From the IMG/VR virus record IMGVR_UViG_3300023313_000001, positions 124,001 to 188,000 of that record: a stretch of DNA of 64,000 bases. One strand, given 5' to 3'. Numbering within the stretch: the stretch's first letter is position 1; each line of letters opens with the position of its first letter. The stretch is from a virus. Shown one piece after another: positions 27,921 to 35,908 of the stretch. The notes beneath the pieces are model-generated. The model had not been told where the DNA came from and made no database searches. It worked only from the letters and a program-made list of their open reading frames with translations. A program made the translations under genes and the position numbers.

Positions 27921-29594
27921 ATGCAACCTAAGTGGACAGGATATTTTAAAGTTGTAGAGCCCCAGAGTGACACTGTAAAAGTAACAGATAACATGTCCAC
28001 TGATGCTTCTGCATACAATAACTACAGTTGGTACCAACGATTAGTCCACGGATCATCGTCACGTATATCTAGGTATCAAGAATATGATGTAATGGACCAG
28101 GATGTTGACGTATCTCGTGCACTAGACTTGATATCGGAAGAGATGACCAACCGCAACGCTAAAACTGGACTAGCATTGGATGTTAATTTAACGCTTGAAG
28201 ATGGTCGTCAAGTATCTGACAGCCTAGTTGCCACAATTCGTGTTGCACTCAAACACTGGTGTATTATGCATAAAATGAATATTAAATTATTCGACATTGC
28301 TCGTCACACTATCAAATATGGTGACCTATTTTTTAGAAAAATTGAAGGACAACAAAAATGGGAATATATTAACAGTAAACACGTTATTGCAGCAGTAGTT
28401 GACTCTGAAGATGTTACTAAAATTGTAGCCTATCAGATCCGTAAGGATGTAAAAAAGCCTAGACAGAATGCAGGCGGAAGTGTACCTGTCCACCAAGAAT
28501 ATGAAACTGAAATCGTCCCAGCCCCTGAAGTTGTCAGATTCACCCTAAACGATGATATGTCAGATATGGCTCCATTTGGGGAGTCTGTACTCTCACAAGT
28601 GTATCGTGTACAAAAACAAAAAGAACTACTAGAAGATGCGATTGTAATTTACAGAGTCCAACGAGCCCCAGAGAGACGGGTATTTTACATTGATGTTGGG
28701 AAAATGCCACCACAACGAACTAAACAATATTTAGAAACTATCAAAAACGAAATCCGTCAAAAGAAGGTTCCATCAATTAATGGAGGAACTGCTAACATTG
28801 ACTCCACCTATAATCCTCAAAGTATGTCTGAAGACTTTTACTTCGCTCAACGCCCCAATGGTGCAGGTTCTAGAGTGGAAACACTTCCAGGTGGCCAAAA
28901 TTTGGGAGAGTTATCTGACTTAGAATATTTTAGATCCAAAGTAATGGAAGGTCTTCGAATTCCTCCATCCTATATCCCAAATTTCGAAACCCAAGATTCT
29001 GCTGGGGCATTCAATGATGGTAATGTTGGAACAGCATATATGCAAGAGATCCAATTTTTGAAGTATGTCGATAGATTGCAACAGCATATCAACGAGGTAC
29101 TGGATATAGAGTTCAAACGATTCATGAAGGATTTAGATATCCACATTGATGAAACTATGTATCAAATTAAACTCCCTCAACCTACAAACTTTGAAAAATA
29201 TAAAGAAGCTGCTGTCGATGGTGAGTTACTTACACAATTTGGTAATGCGGATGGTGTAGAATACATGTCCAAACGATTTGTGATGTCGCGATATTTAAAA
29301 CTATCTCCAGATGAGATTGCTACCAACGAAATGTTGTTACGACAGGAGCGTGGAATGGATCCCCAAGACGGAAAAGCCTTGGTTAAATTATATAATCCTG
29401 ATCTCATGGATATGGAGGCTCCTGAGGAACCTGACTCCCCTGGGGGTGGCTTTGGTGGGGGTGGTGGCTTTGGTGACGGTGGGCTGGATGATGATATGGA
29501 TGACGATGAACCCGCTGACGATACTAGTGCAATAACAGATAAAGCATCTGAGGATACTACACCAACAGATACAAAAGACGCCAATACACCATAA
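27921..29594 (+). CDS. gp20: Portal protein gp20
   Basis: 557 residues closely following T4 gp20: YNNYSWYQRLVHGSSSRISRYQEYDVMDQDVDVSRALD, KYGDLFFRKIEG, QRAPERRVFYIDVG, YNPQSMSEDFYFAQ, LPGGQNLGELSDLEYF and GLRIPPSYIPNF. Twelve copies form the DNA channel at one capsid vertex and seed head assembly. The C-terminal 60 residues are Gly-rich then acidic (GGGFGGGGGFGDGG, DDDMDDDEPADD), a disordered tail. The stop codon is inside the gp21 late promoter. Confidence 0.95.
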   Translation: MQPKWTGYFKVVEPQSDTVKVTDNMSTDASAYNNYSWYQRLVHGSSSRISRYQEYDVMDQDVDVSRALDLISEEMTNRNAKTGLALDVNLTLEDGRQVSDSLVATIRVALKHWCIMHKMNIKLFDIARHTIKYGDLFFRKIEGQQKWEYINSKHVIAAVVDSEDVTKIVAYQIRKDVKKPRQNAGGSVPVHQEYETEIVPAPEVVRFTLNDDMSDMAPFGESVLSQVYRVQKQKELLEDAIVIYRVQRAPERRVFYIDVGKMPPQRTKQYLETIKNEIRQKKVPSINGGTANIDSTYNPQSMSEDFYFAQRPNGAGSRVETLPGGQNLGELSDLEYFRSKVMEGLRIPPSYIPNFETQDSAGAFNDGNVGTAYMQEIQFLKYVDRLQQHINEVLDIEFKRFMKDLDIHIDETMYQIKLPQPTNFEKYKEAAVDGELLTQFGNADGVEYMSKRFVMSRYLKLSPDEIATNEMLLRQERGMDPQDGKALVKLYNPDLMDMEAPEEPDSPGGGFGGGGGFGDGGLDDDMDDDEPADDTSAITDKASEDTTPTDTKDANTP

Positions 29595-29597
29595 ATA
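29590..29597 (+). promoter_or_regulatory. Late promoter CATAAATA for gp21
   Basis: CATAAATA overlapping the portal stop codon, 25 nt before the protease start. Confidence 0.65.
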
Positions 29598-29622
29598 AAT
29601 GACATAACACAGGATTTTTACA

Positions 29623-30258
29623 ATGAAATCAGAAATTTTAATAGAAACACTAATGCCGTCTGAAAGCAACATGATAGTTGAAACTACTCAAACAGCAGAT
29701 AAATCATTATGGTTGAGTGGAATATTTATGCAAAGTGACATGCAGAATCGTAATGGTCGCACCTACCCGATGAGTGAGATCACTAAAGCAGTGAATGAAG
29801 CTAATGAGCGTATCAAAGAATCTAATGGAATCTTTGGCGAGCTCGATCACCCACAATCATTAACTATCAACTTAGATCGCATTTCGCATGTAATTACTGA
29901 GATGAAAATGGTTGGTGCAAACGCTGTAGGAAAAGCTAAAATAATTGCCGACACACCAATGGGTGGAATAGCTAAAGCATTAATCGAATCGGGTGCTAAA
30001 GTTGGGGTAAGCTCACGCGGTGCAGGTCAAGTTAATGAAAGTATAGTCACAGATTTCGCGTTCGTCACAGTAGATCTAGTGGCACAACCCTCAGCCCCTG
30101 GCGCTGTACCGAACAGCATATATGAATCACTGGATACGTCTAAAAACGGCAAAGAGATTCTCACGCTATCTGAACAAATTCAACAAGACCCACGAGCTCA
30201 AGAATTCATGAAAAAAGAAATCTTGGGATTTCTCGCTGAAATGAATTGGCGAAAATGA
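29623..30258 (+). CDS. gp21: Prohead core protease gp21
   Basis: 211 residues of the T4-type prohead protease family. Catalytic His in FGELDHPQS and Ser in GVSSRGAG are present, with the NRNGRTYP motif upstream. It cleaves scaffold and capsid proteins, including gp23, at L/I-x-E sites during head maturation, then itself. Size matches T4 (212 aa). Confidence 0.95.
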   Translation: MKSEILIETLMPSESNMIVETTQTADKSLWLSGIFMQSDMQNRNGRTYPMSEITKAVNEANERIKESNGIFGELDHPQSLTINLDRISHVITEMKMVGANAVGKAKIIADTPMGGIAKALIESGAKVGVSSRGAGQVNESIVTDFAFVTVDLVAQPSAPGAVPNSIYESLDTSKNGKEILTLSEQIQQDPRAQEFMKKEILGFLAEMNWRK

Positions 30259-30274
30259 TATTGTCTGGTATAAT
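30246..30274 (+). promoter_or_regulatory. Sigma70-type promoter at the gp21 3' end
   Basis: TTGGCG (30246-30251), 17-bp spacer, perfect TATAAT (30269-30274). It points into the gp21-gp22 gap. Confidence 0.5.
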
Positions 30275-30283
30275 CTACCAAGC

Positions 30284-30499
30284 ATGTCTGGCACTAACAA
30301 TACAAGCACCACAGCAAAACAAAAAGTTTGGATGACCACCACACCATCCAAACTTGACGCTGTCTGAATTGGCTCATTAGATGAAATTGCTAAGAAAATA
30401 TACAGAACAAGATTATCCAACTATAGGATAACTGATCCCCAAGTAACATCCTCAATTATACCTAGACCTATTGAGTCTAATATGATACTATCCATTTAG
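30284..30499 (+). pseudogene. Short reading frame interrupted by one in-frame UGA
   Basis: ATG 30284 starts MSGTNNTSTTAKQKVWMT. The frame meets TGA at codon 28 (30365-30367) and then stays open for 43 more codons (IGSLDEIAKKIYRTR, then NYRITDPQVTSS) to TAG 30497. The second half looks like ordinary coding sequence. A perfect 11-bp hairpin (AAGTTTGGATG/CATCCAAACTT, 30324-30355) lies just before the TGA. Either a decayed 71-codon gene (TGG to TGA) or chance. The rest of the 427-bp gp21-gp22 gap holds only small hairpins and the gp22 late promoter. Confidence 0.35.
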
Positions 30500-30641
30500 G
30501 CACCCAGTATGTGGGCAGCTATATATGTTAAAACTATAAAAACATGAATATTCTATTAGGGGTATACTTCACCTAACTAATTGATTCTACACGATTAGTT
30601 GTGGGTATAATATACATATCTCACCATTAAAATCAATGAGT

Positions 30642-30649
30642 TATAAATA
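30642..30649 (+). promoter_or_regulatory. Late promoter TATAAATA for gp22
   Basis: Exact T4 late consensus 36 nt before the scaffold start. Confidence 0.75.
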
Positions 30650-30685
30650 TTCGGACATACTAGTTATAATCCACAGGAGAACACG

Positions 30686-31624
30686 ATGGACGAATTATTA
30701 AAAAAATTGCTAGAGGCTGAAATTCTTACTAATGAAACAAAGGAAGAATTGTCTGAAGCATTTACCAAACACATTACAAAAGCTTTAGCTGAAGCTAAAG
30801 ACGAAACCGAAGCACAAGTACGTGCTGATCTAACTGAACAATGGATTAAAGAACGAGAAGTTCTCATTGAAGCAATTGATGGTAAAGTTGGTCAGTTCTT
30901 AACCACAGAACTAGATGACCTAAAGGAAGACGTAAGTCGTTTCCGTGATCTAGAAGCAGAATACGCTGAAAAGATTGTGGAGTCACGTGCATCTATGGGT
31001 GAAGAGCTTAAAGATGACATGGCTAAATTGGTAGAATCCATTGATGGATTCCTACAAGCGCAATTGGTTATTGAATTTAAAGAGTTGCATGAAGACATTG
31101 AAGAGGTTAAGAAAAACCAATTCGGTCGTAAAATTTTTGAATCATTCATGTCAGAATTCAACACCAACTTTGTGGATGAAGAATCTGTACAAGCAAAATT
31201 ACATGAGGCTACAACTAAATTAGATGAAGCCAACACCAAAATTAAAGCAGCTGCAATTAACAACGCAGCACTAATACGCGAAGCTAAAATGACAGAGTTA
31301 TTGGCACCTCTTAATGGGTATCAACGTGAAGTGATGGGAACAATTCTTGAGCCCACAGCCACTGCCAAACTTGATGAAACATACAAAAAATTCATCGGCC
31401 GCATATTAACTGAATCTGTAACACCATCCTCAGGGAAGGAAAAAATAGTACTTGCTGAGAGTGATACAAGAAAACGACCAAAAAAATCCAGAACTCAGGT
31501 GAAGGAATCACGGGTCTCTATAAAAAGTGGAAACCGCGCAGAATCTGCAGTGGAAACGATTACTGAAGGGTCATTATCGGCCAAAGACGTTGCCGCACTT
31601 CGCCGTATGTCCGGTATCCGCTAA
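30686..31624 (+). CDS. gp22: Prohead scaffold protein gp22
   Basis: 312 residues, almost wholly charged and helical (LLKKLLEAEILTNETKEELSEAF and onward), the long coiled-coil composition of T4 gp22, the main internal core on which gp23 assembles. Its place between gp21 and gp23 is diagnostic. The C-terminal 60 residues turn basic (KRPKKSRTQVKESRVSIKSG) and end KDVAALRRMSGIR, suiting contact with the shell. CACAGGAG precedes the start. Confidence 0.88.
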   Translation: MDELLKKLLEAEILTNETKEELSEAFTKHITKALAEAKDETEAQVRADLTEQWIKEREVLIEAIDGKVGQFLTTELDDLKEDVSRFRDLEAEYAEKIVESRASMGEELKDDMAKLVESIDGFLQAQLVIEFKELHEDIEEVKKNQFGRKIFESFMSEFNTNFVDEESVQAKLHEATTKLDEANTKIKAAAINNAALIREAKMTELLAPLNGYQREVMGTILEPTATAKLDETYKKFIGRILTESVTPSSGKEKIVLAESDTRKRPKKSRTQVKESRVSIKSGNRAESAVETITEGSLSAKDVAALRRMSGIR

Positions 31625-31630
31625 TAAATA
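31623..31630 (+). promoter_or_regulatory. Late promoter-like AATAAATA for gp23
   Basis: AATAAATA overlapping the gp22 stop, 31 nt before the major capsid start. Confidence 0.55.
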
Positions 31631-31661
31631 AAAGTACTATTAACATTCTTAGGAGTTAAAC

Positions 31662-33041
31662 ATGAACATTTTTGAAAATTGGGAAGAAACTAAAACAGTG
31701 ATTATGGATGGACTGTCTGCAAAGCAGCAAGACATCATTAGTCCTCTGTTAGAGAATCAAAAGAACTACTTACTTAATGAAACAGCTGCGGCTGGTTCAG
31801 TAGATGCACATAGCATTGCTGGATTTCGTAAAGTATTAATACCAATGATACGTCGTATCATTCCTGGTACAATCGCAAGTGAATTAGTTGGTGTTCAACC
31901 AATGTCTGGTCCTGTTGGATTAGTTTATTCACTTCGTTTTAAATATAATGACGCTGTTGCACGTGCAGGCGATCCAAATGGAAACATCGCTGCTGGTGAT
32001 GAAATCTTTGGTAACTCTTCACCAATCGGTCGTTTCTACTCAGGTGGAACTGATACAGCTGCTCCAGCTGGTGCCGGTGGTTTTGACGCACAACGTGATG
32101 TATCTGACCTACAAGATGGATCAGTATTAGCTGGAACTGCAGCTGTTGCTGGTATCCCTTCTGGAGATGCTTGGGGATCAAGCCTTGACATTAACGCAAC
32201 TACTGCTCATCGTTCATTTGGTGGATCTGGTAGCTTCATGGAAGGATCTGGCGGTCGTCAAATCAGTCTTGAAATCATCAGCCAAGCAGTTGAAGCTGGA
32301 TCTCGTAAATTGCAAAGTGGTTGGACCATCGAAGCAATGCAAGATCTTAACGCTCAACACGGTCTGGACATTGAATCAGAAATGACTCAAGCAATGTCTG
32401 CAGAAATCGTACAAGAGATTGACAACGAAATCATTGGTGACCTTACAGCTCTTGCTGGTACTGTTACTACTTTTGATGGATCTGTTCCTGCTGGACCAGC
32501 TTTCTACCAACCAGCTTTTGTTGGTGATAGATTTGCTAATCTTGGCGTACAAATCAACTGGGTGGCTAACGAGATTGCTCGTAAGACTCGTCGTGGTGCT
32601 GGTAACTTCATCGTTGTATCTCCAATGATCGTAAGCTTACTACAATCTGCTGCTAAGTCTGTATTTGCTCCTGCAATTGACGGTTCATTCAAAGGTCCTA
32701 ATAACACTATGTTAGTTGGTACTTTAAATGGAACAATCAAAGTATACTCTTATTTGTGGAATCAATCACAACCTACAAGTGCCACTCCTGCTGGAACTGG
32801 TAATGATACAATTCTTGTTGGTTATAAAGGTGGAAATGGAGAGACTGATTCTGGTTATTTCTATTGCCCTTACATTCCATTAATGAGTTCTGGTGTTGTA
32901 ATGAATCCTGTAACTTTCCAACCTGCCATCTCTTTGATGACTCGTTATGGTAAGACTACATTCACTAACAGTACTACATCATTAGGGAATTCTGCTGACT
33001 ACTACGGCAAGATTAATGTTACCACATTAAGCTTCGCTTAA
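31662..33041 (+). CDS. gp23: Major capsid protein gp23
   Basis: 459 residues with the gp23 hallmark RKVLIPMIRRIIPGTIASELVGVQPMSGPVGLVYSLRF and C-terminal NPVTFQPAISLMTRYGK. HK97-fold shell protein. The likely gp21 cleavage site is after L38-N-E40, just before TAAAGSVDA, leaving about 419 residues. Codon choice here is visibly more regular (GCT, GGT, CGT) than in neighbouring endonuclease genes, as expected for the most expressed gene. AGGAG precedes the start; a strong terminator follows. Confidence 0.97.
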   Translation: MNIFENWEETKTVIMDGLSAKQQDIISPLLENQKNYLLNETAAAGSVDAHSIAGFRKVLIPMIRRIIPGTIASELVGVQPMSGPVGLVYSLRFKYNDAVARAGDPNGNIAAGDEIFGNSSPIGRFYSGGTDTAAPAGAGGFDAQRDVSDLQDGSVLAGTAAVAGIPSGDAWGSSLDINATTAHRSFGGSGSFMEGSGGRQISLEIISQAVEAGSRKLQSGWTIEAMQDLNAQHGLDIESEMTQAMSAEIVQEIDNEIIGDLTALAGTVTTFDGSVPAGPAFYQPAFVGDRFANLGVQINWVANEIARKTRRGAGNFIVVSPMIVSLLQSAAKSVFAPAIDGSFKGPNNTMLVGTLNGTIKVYSYLWNQSQPTSATPAGTGNDTILVGYKGGNGETDSGYFYCPYIPLMSSGVVMNPVTFQPAISLMTRYGKTTFTNSTTSLGNSADYYGKINVTTLSFA

Positions 33042-33050
33042 TTAGTTGTA

Positions 33051-33079
33051 AAAGCCCGCATATAATGCGGGCTTTTTTT
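33051..33079 (+). terminator. Intrinsic terminator after gp23
   Basis: AAAGCCCGCAT, ATA loop, ATGCGGGCTTT, then more T: 11-bp perfect stem with U-run. Confidence 0.93.
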
Positions 33080-33181
33080 AATCAACAAGGTAATAGTGGG
33101 GGCAAACACGGCAATACCGTAGAATGTTATATCAATGGCACATATAATAACATAGATACATTAATTGGAATTATAATAAGT

Positions 33182-34807
33182 ATGAGCTACCCACTAAGAT
33201 TGAAAAACATTGGTATAACGTTAATTGATCAATACACAACCGCAAAAGCTCACCACAGAATGAGATGTGACTCATGTAACCACGTATGGTCTGCCACTCC
33301 CATATCCAAACTACAAAACTACAAAAAATACAAAACCAACGGGTGTCCTGCATGTCATACTCACCGAAAGCGAACATTAGCTGATAAGATAAATCGTAAA
33401 AATATATCCAAAATGGAATCGTTGGGTTTCTCCATACAAAGTGAATACACTACATATAAGTCACCGATAGTGGTACGTAATAATAACTGTAATCATACTT
33501 GGACTACTACTCCAGAACGTATAATAGGATCTAATGTAAAATGTAAAATATGCAACGATTTAATCAAACAAACGAGGTTTACCATCCAAAATGCCAAACG
33601 CAAACAAACTTTCAACGATACAGCATCTGATTGGGAGCGCTACAAATCAGATGTACGCAAAAAAACAGAGCAACAGTTCATCCAACACCAATCCACACTT
33701 AATCCGAACAACCATCCTCGAGGTTTGGCTGGGTTGGAAGGGGTGTATCAACTAGATCACATTATCTCTGTGAAATGGTGTTTTGAGAATGATGTACCCT
33801 ATGATAAATGTAGTGATGTATCTAATTTACAATTCATACCGTGGCAACAAAACCTGCATAAAAAGCACCGAATGATAACAGACTATATACCCAAATCAAT
33901 CCAACCATTCTTCATAGATAATCACAGTTCAGCAAATTGTTTATTTGGCATACGTAAACTATTAACAGATAATGATATTATATTTCAGAAAGATGTACGT
34001 GTGTTGAACCCCTATAAGGTAGATATATTCATACCATCTACCGACACAGCTATACGTGTGTATGATATCAACACTGAATGTGAACAAAACATAATGTCCA
34101 CCAACATTCAACGCAACATCATTAAGATAGCAGAAAAACGGAATATTAGATTGATACAATTATTCAGTGATGAATGGATATCCAACCCAGAATTAATCGC
34201 AAGTAAAATACTACACATATGTAAAATGGGTACTACTCAGACTAGAATTCATGCTAGAAAATGTACCATACGCGAAATTAACTCATCTATCAAAAATGAA
34301 TTTCTAAATATGTATCATATACAAGGAACCGATAGATCACAAATATCAATCGGAGCTTATTATGGTGATAAATTAGTGTCTGTCATGACCTTCTCCAAAC
34401 CCAGAAAGATGATGGGACGAAGCCCAGTAGCAGGAGTATGGGAATTGAGTAGGTTGACTACTGATACCCATTTTAGAATACCAGGCATTGCATCCAAACT
34501 GTTAACTTATTTTAAACGCAACCATCGTTGGTCGAAAATTTATAGTTATGCTGACGCTAGGTGGAGCATTGGTAATGTGTATGAACAATTGAAATTTGTT
34601 AAAACACATCACAACAAACCATCTTACTGGTATGTTGTGGATGGTGTACGAAAACATAGATGGGGGTACCGTAAGGATTCTATACGAGAAAGATTTCCAC
34701 ATGTGTACCATAAATCTAAAACTGAGTATGAAATGATGTTAGAATTAGACATAGATCGTATATGGGATGCGGGTACAATCTTGTATCAAATAAATCGTAA
34801 ACAATGA
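33182..34807 (+). CDS. Free-standing homing endonuclease: zinc ribbons + HNH + degenerate Vsr-like + GNAT-like domain
   Basis: 541 residues from ATG 33182; in-frame ATG 33065 lies inside the gp23 terminator and is rejected. Order: zinc-ribbon (CDSCNHVW, CPACH), a second ribbon (CNHTW, CKIC), an HNH core (LDHIISVKW, NLQFIPWQQN, H), then a Vsr-like stretch YKVDIFIPSTDTAIRVYD in which the E-Y-x-G-x-x-W-H-S motif of its relatives is lost. The C-terminal domain (CTIREI, MYHIQGTDRSQISIGAYYG, YADARWSIGNVYEQL, DRIWDAG) is shared with the other endonucleases here. Cutting is probably by HNH. It sits between gp23 and small tail-side genes. Confidence 0.8.
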   Translation: MSYPLRLKNIGITLIDQYTTAKAHHRMRCDSCNHVWSATPISKLQNYKKYKTNGCPACHTHRKRTLADKINRKNISKMESLGFSIQSEYTTYKSPIVVRNNNCNHTWTTTPERIIGSNVKCKICNDLIKQTRFTIQNAKRKQTFNDTASDWERYKSDVRKKTEQQFIQHQSTLNPNNHPRGLAGLEGVYQLDHIISVKWCFENDVPYDKCSDVSNLQFIPWQQNLHKKHRMITDYIPKSIQPFFIDNHSSANCLFGIRKLLTDNDIIFQKDVRVLNPYKVDIFIPSTDTAIRVYDINTECEQNIMSTNIQRNIIKIAEKRNIRLIQLFSDEWISNPELIASKILHICKMGTTQTRIHARKCTIREINSSIKNEFLNMYHIQGTDRSQISIGAYYGDKLVSVMTFSKPRKMMGRSPVAGVWELSRLTTDTHFRIPGIASKLLTYFKRNHRWSKIYSYADARWSIGNVYEQLKFVKTHHNKPSYWYVVDGVRKHRWGYRKDSIRERFPHVYHKSKTEYEMMLELDIDRIWDAGTILYQINRKQ

Positions 34808-34813
34808 ACTGGG

Positions 34814-34821
34814 GATAAATA
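34814..34821 (+). promoter_or_regulatory. Late promoter-like GATAAATA
   Basis: GATAAATA 27 nt before the gene at 34848. Confidence 0.5.
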
Positions 34822-34847
34822 CTTCAACAGGAAAATAGGAGGCTAAT

Positions 34848-35132
34848 ATGAGTTTATCATATGACCTATCAGCATATGTGGGATCTGTAATATCTGTGAT
34901 GATAGGATATAATGTAGAAATCATTGGGGAGATTGTAACTACAGATCTTCAAAGTGGATGTCTTGTAATGAAAAACATTAGAAGGTTTGATTCAGCTACT
35001 GGTAACCTAACAAAGTGGGTACACTCAATTGATGATATCACTCCAGTTGATATTGGGTTATCCCAAGATAAATTTTTTATGATACCTTCGACATCAATAT
35101 TAGCAGCATACCATGCTATAACATTTGTTTAA
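34848..35132 (+). CDS. Small protein of unknown function
   Basis: 94 residues with a strong Shine-Dalgarno (TAGGAGG). The pattern VEIIGEIVTTDLQSGCLVMKNIRRF followed by a short C-terminal strand loosely recalls an Sm-like barrel, but I do not claim homology. Late promoter upstream and position before gp13 suggest a morphogenesis role. Confidence 0.7.
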   Translation: MSLSYDLSAYVGSVISVMIGYNVEIIGEIVTTDLQSGCLVMKNIRRFDSATGNLTKWVHSIDDITPVDIGLSQDKFFMIPSTSILAAYHAITFV

Positions 35133-35193
35133 CAGTTGAATTGGTAATATTGATCGCTGATAATAAATCCCTAACAGCACTACGGAGAATCAT

Positions 35194-35475
35194 ATGAATG
35201 GCATATTAGATGGAAAGTTAACAGCAGTAGAATTTGCACGGTTTTTGGAAGAGACTGTACCAGAGTTTTACGCTTATGGATTGCATCACAAGCTGACATT
35301 GATGGAAACCTTAAAAATATTACATATAGAGACCTTTTGTAATGAAAAGGATGTCTTCCAACAATCCACATCACTAAACGATGAGGAATTGCATAGGTAC
35401 CTTCACTCAATGAAGCTTGCAGTGACGTTAAATGTTAGTAGATTAGAGATTTTATACGGCGGCCTATCTAAGTAA
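35194..35475 (+). CDS. Small protein of unknown function
   Basis: 93 residues, helical, MNGILDGKLTAVEFARFLEE onward, with a GGAG Shine-Dalgarno. Not recognised. No late octamer was seen directly upstream; it may be read through from 34848. Confidence 0.7.
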   Translation: MNGILDGKLTAVEFARFLEETVPEFYAYGLHHKLTLMETLKILHIETFCNEKDVFQQSTSLNDEELHRYLHSMKLAVTLNVSRLEILYGGLSK

Positions 35476-35505
35476 CCACTCACACTATGTAAGAAAAGGG
35501 TTTAA

Positions 35506-35844
35506 ATGAAGACATTATCGTTCAAAGAATATATAGAATCTAAATCTCAACTACACACAGCTATCCAACAAGATCCTATCCATGTTGGTGTATATGAGGT
35601 TTATAAGTACTGTCGTATAGCTACAGGGCAAACGAAGCAACTTAGAGAGTATTATAACCTAAAACCCAAGCAACTAATCCGAGTGAAATGGAAGTACCAT
35701 GACATTGACCAGCTACCCGATCCTATGGGAGTGACAATACCCCATCTGAACGAATCGGAGGATCGTGATGTTCTGATTCCTGTGTTCCATACTGGTGAGC
35801 GACTGATCAAGTGGTTACAAACAAACACTAAAGAACTAAGCTAG
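35506..35844 (+). CDS. Small protein of unknown function
   Basis: 112 residues, MKTLSFKEYIESKSQLHTAI onward, with basic middle (KPKQLIRVKWKYHD) and acidic PHLNESEDRDVLIPV. AAGGG lies upstream. Not recognised. Third of a group of small genes before gp13. Confidence 0.7.
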   Translation: MKTLSFKEYIESKSQLHTAIQQDPIHVGVYEVYKYCRIATGQTKQLREYYNLKPKQLIRVKWKYHDIDQLPDPMGVTIPHLNESEDRDVLIPVFHTGERLIKWLQTNTKELS

Positions 35845-35875
35845 CACAACCCCAGAACAAACTCACTGATAACGT

Positions 35876-35883
35876 CATAAATA
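35876..35883 (+). promoter_or_regulatory. Late promoter CATAAATA for gp13
   Basis: CATAAATA 26 nt before the gp13 start. Confidence 0.7.
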
Positions 35884-35908
35884 CTCCAAAACTATTGGAG
35901 CAATTTAC

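Noticed and set aside
30324-30367. Selenocysteine insertion at the in-frame TGA
   Set aside because: The hairpin lies before the TGA, whereas bacterial SECIS elements follow it directly.
33065-33181. In-frame upstream extension of the HNH endonuclease gene
   Set aside because: It starts inside the gp23 terminator hairpin and the first codons come from the stem and U-run.
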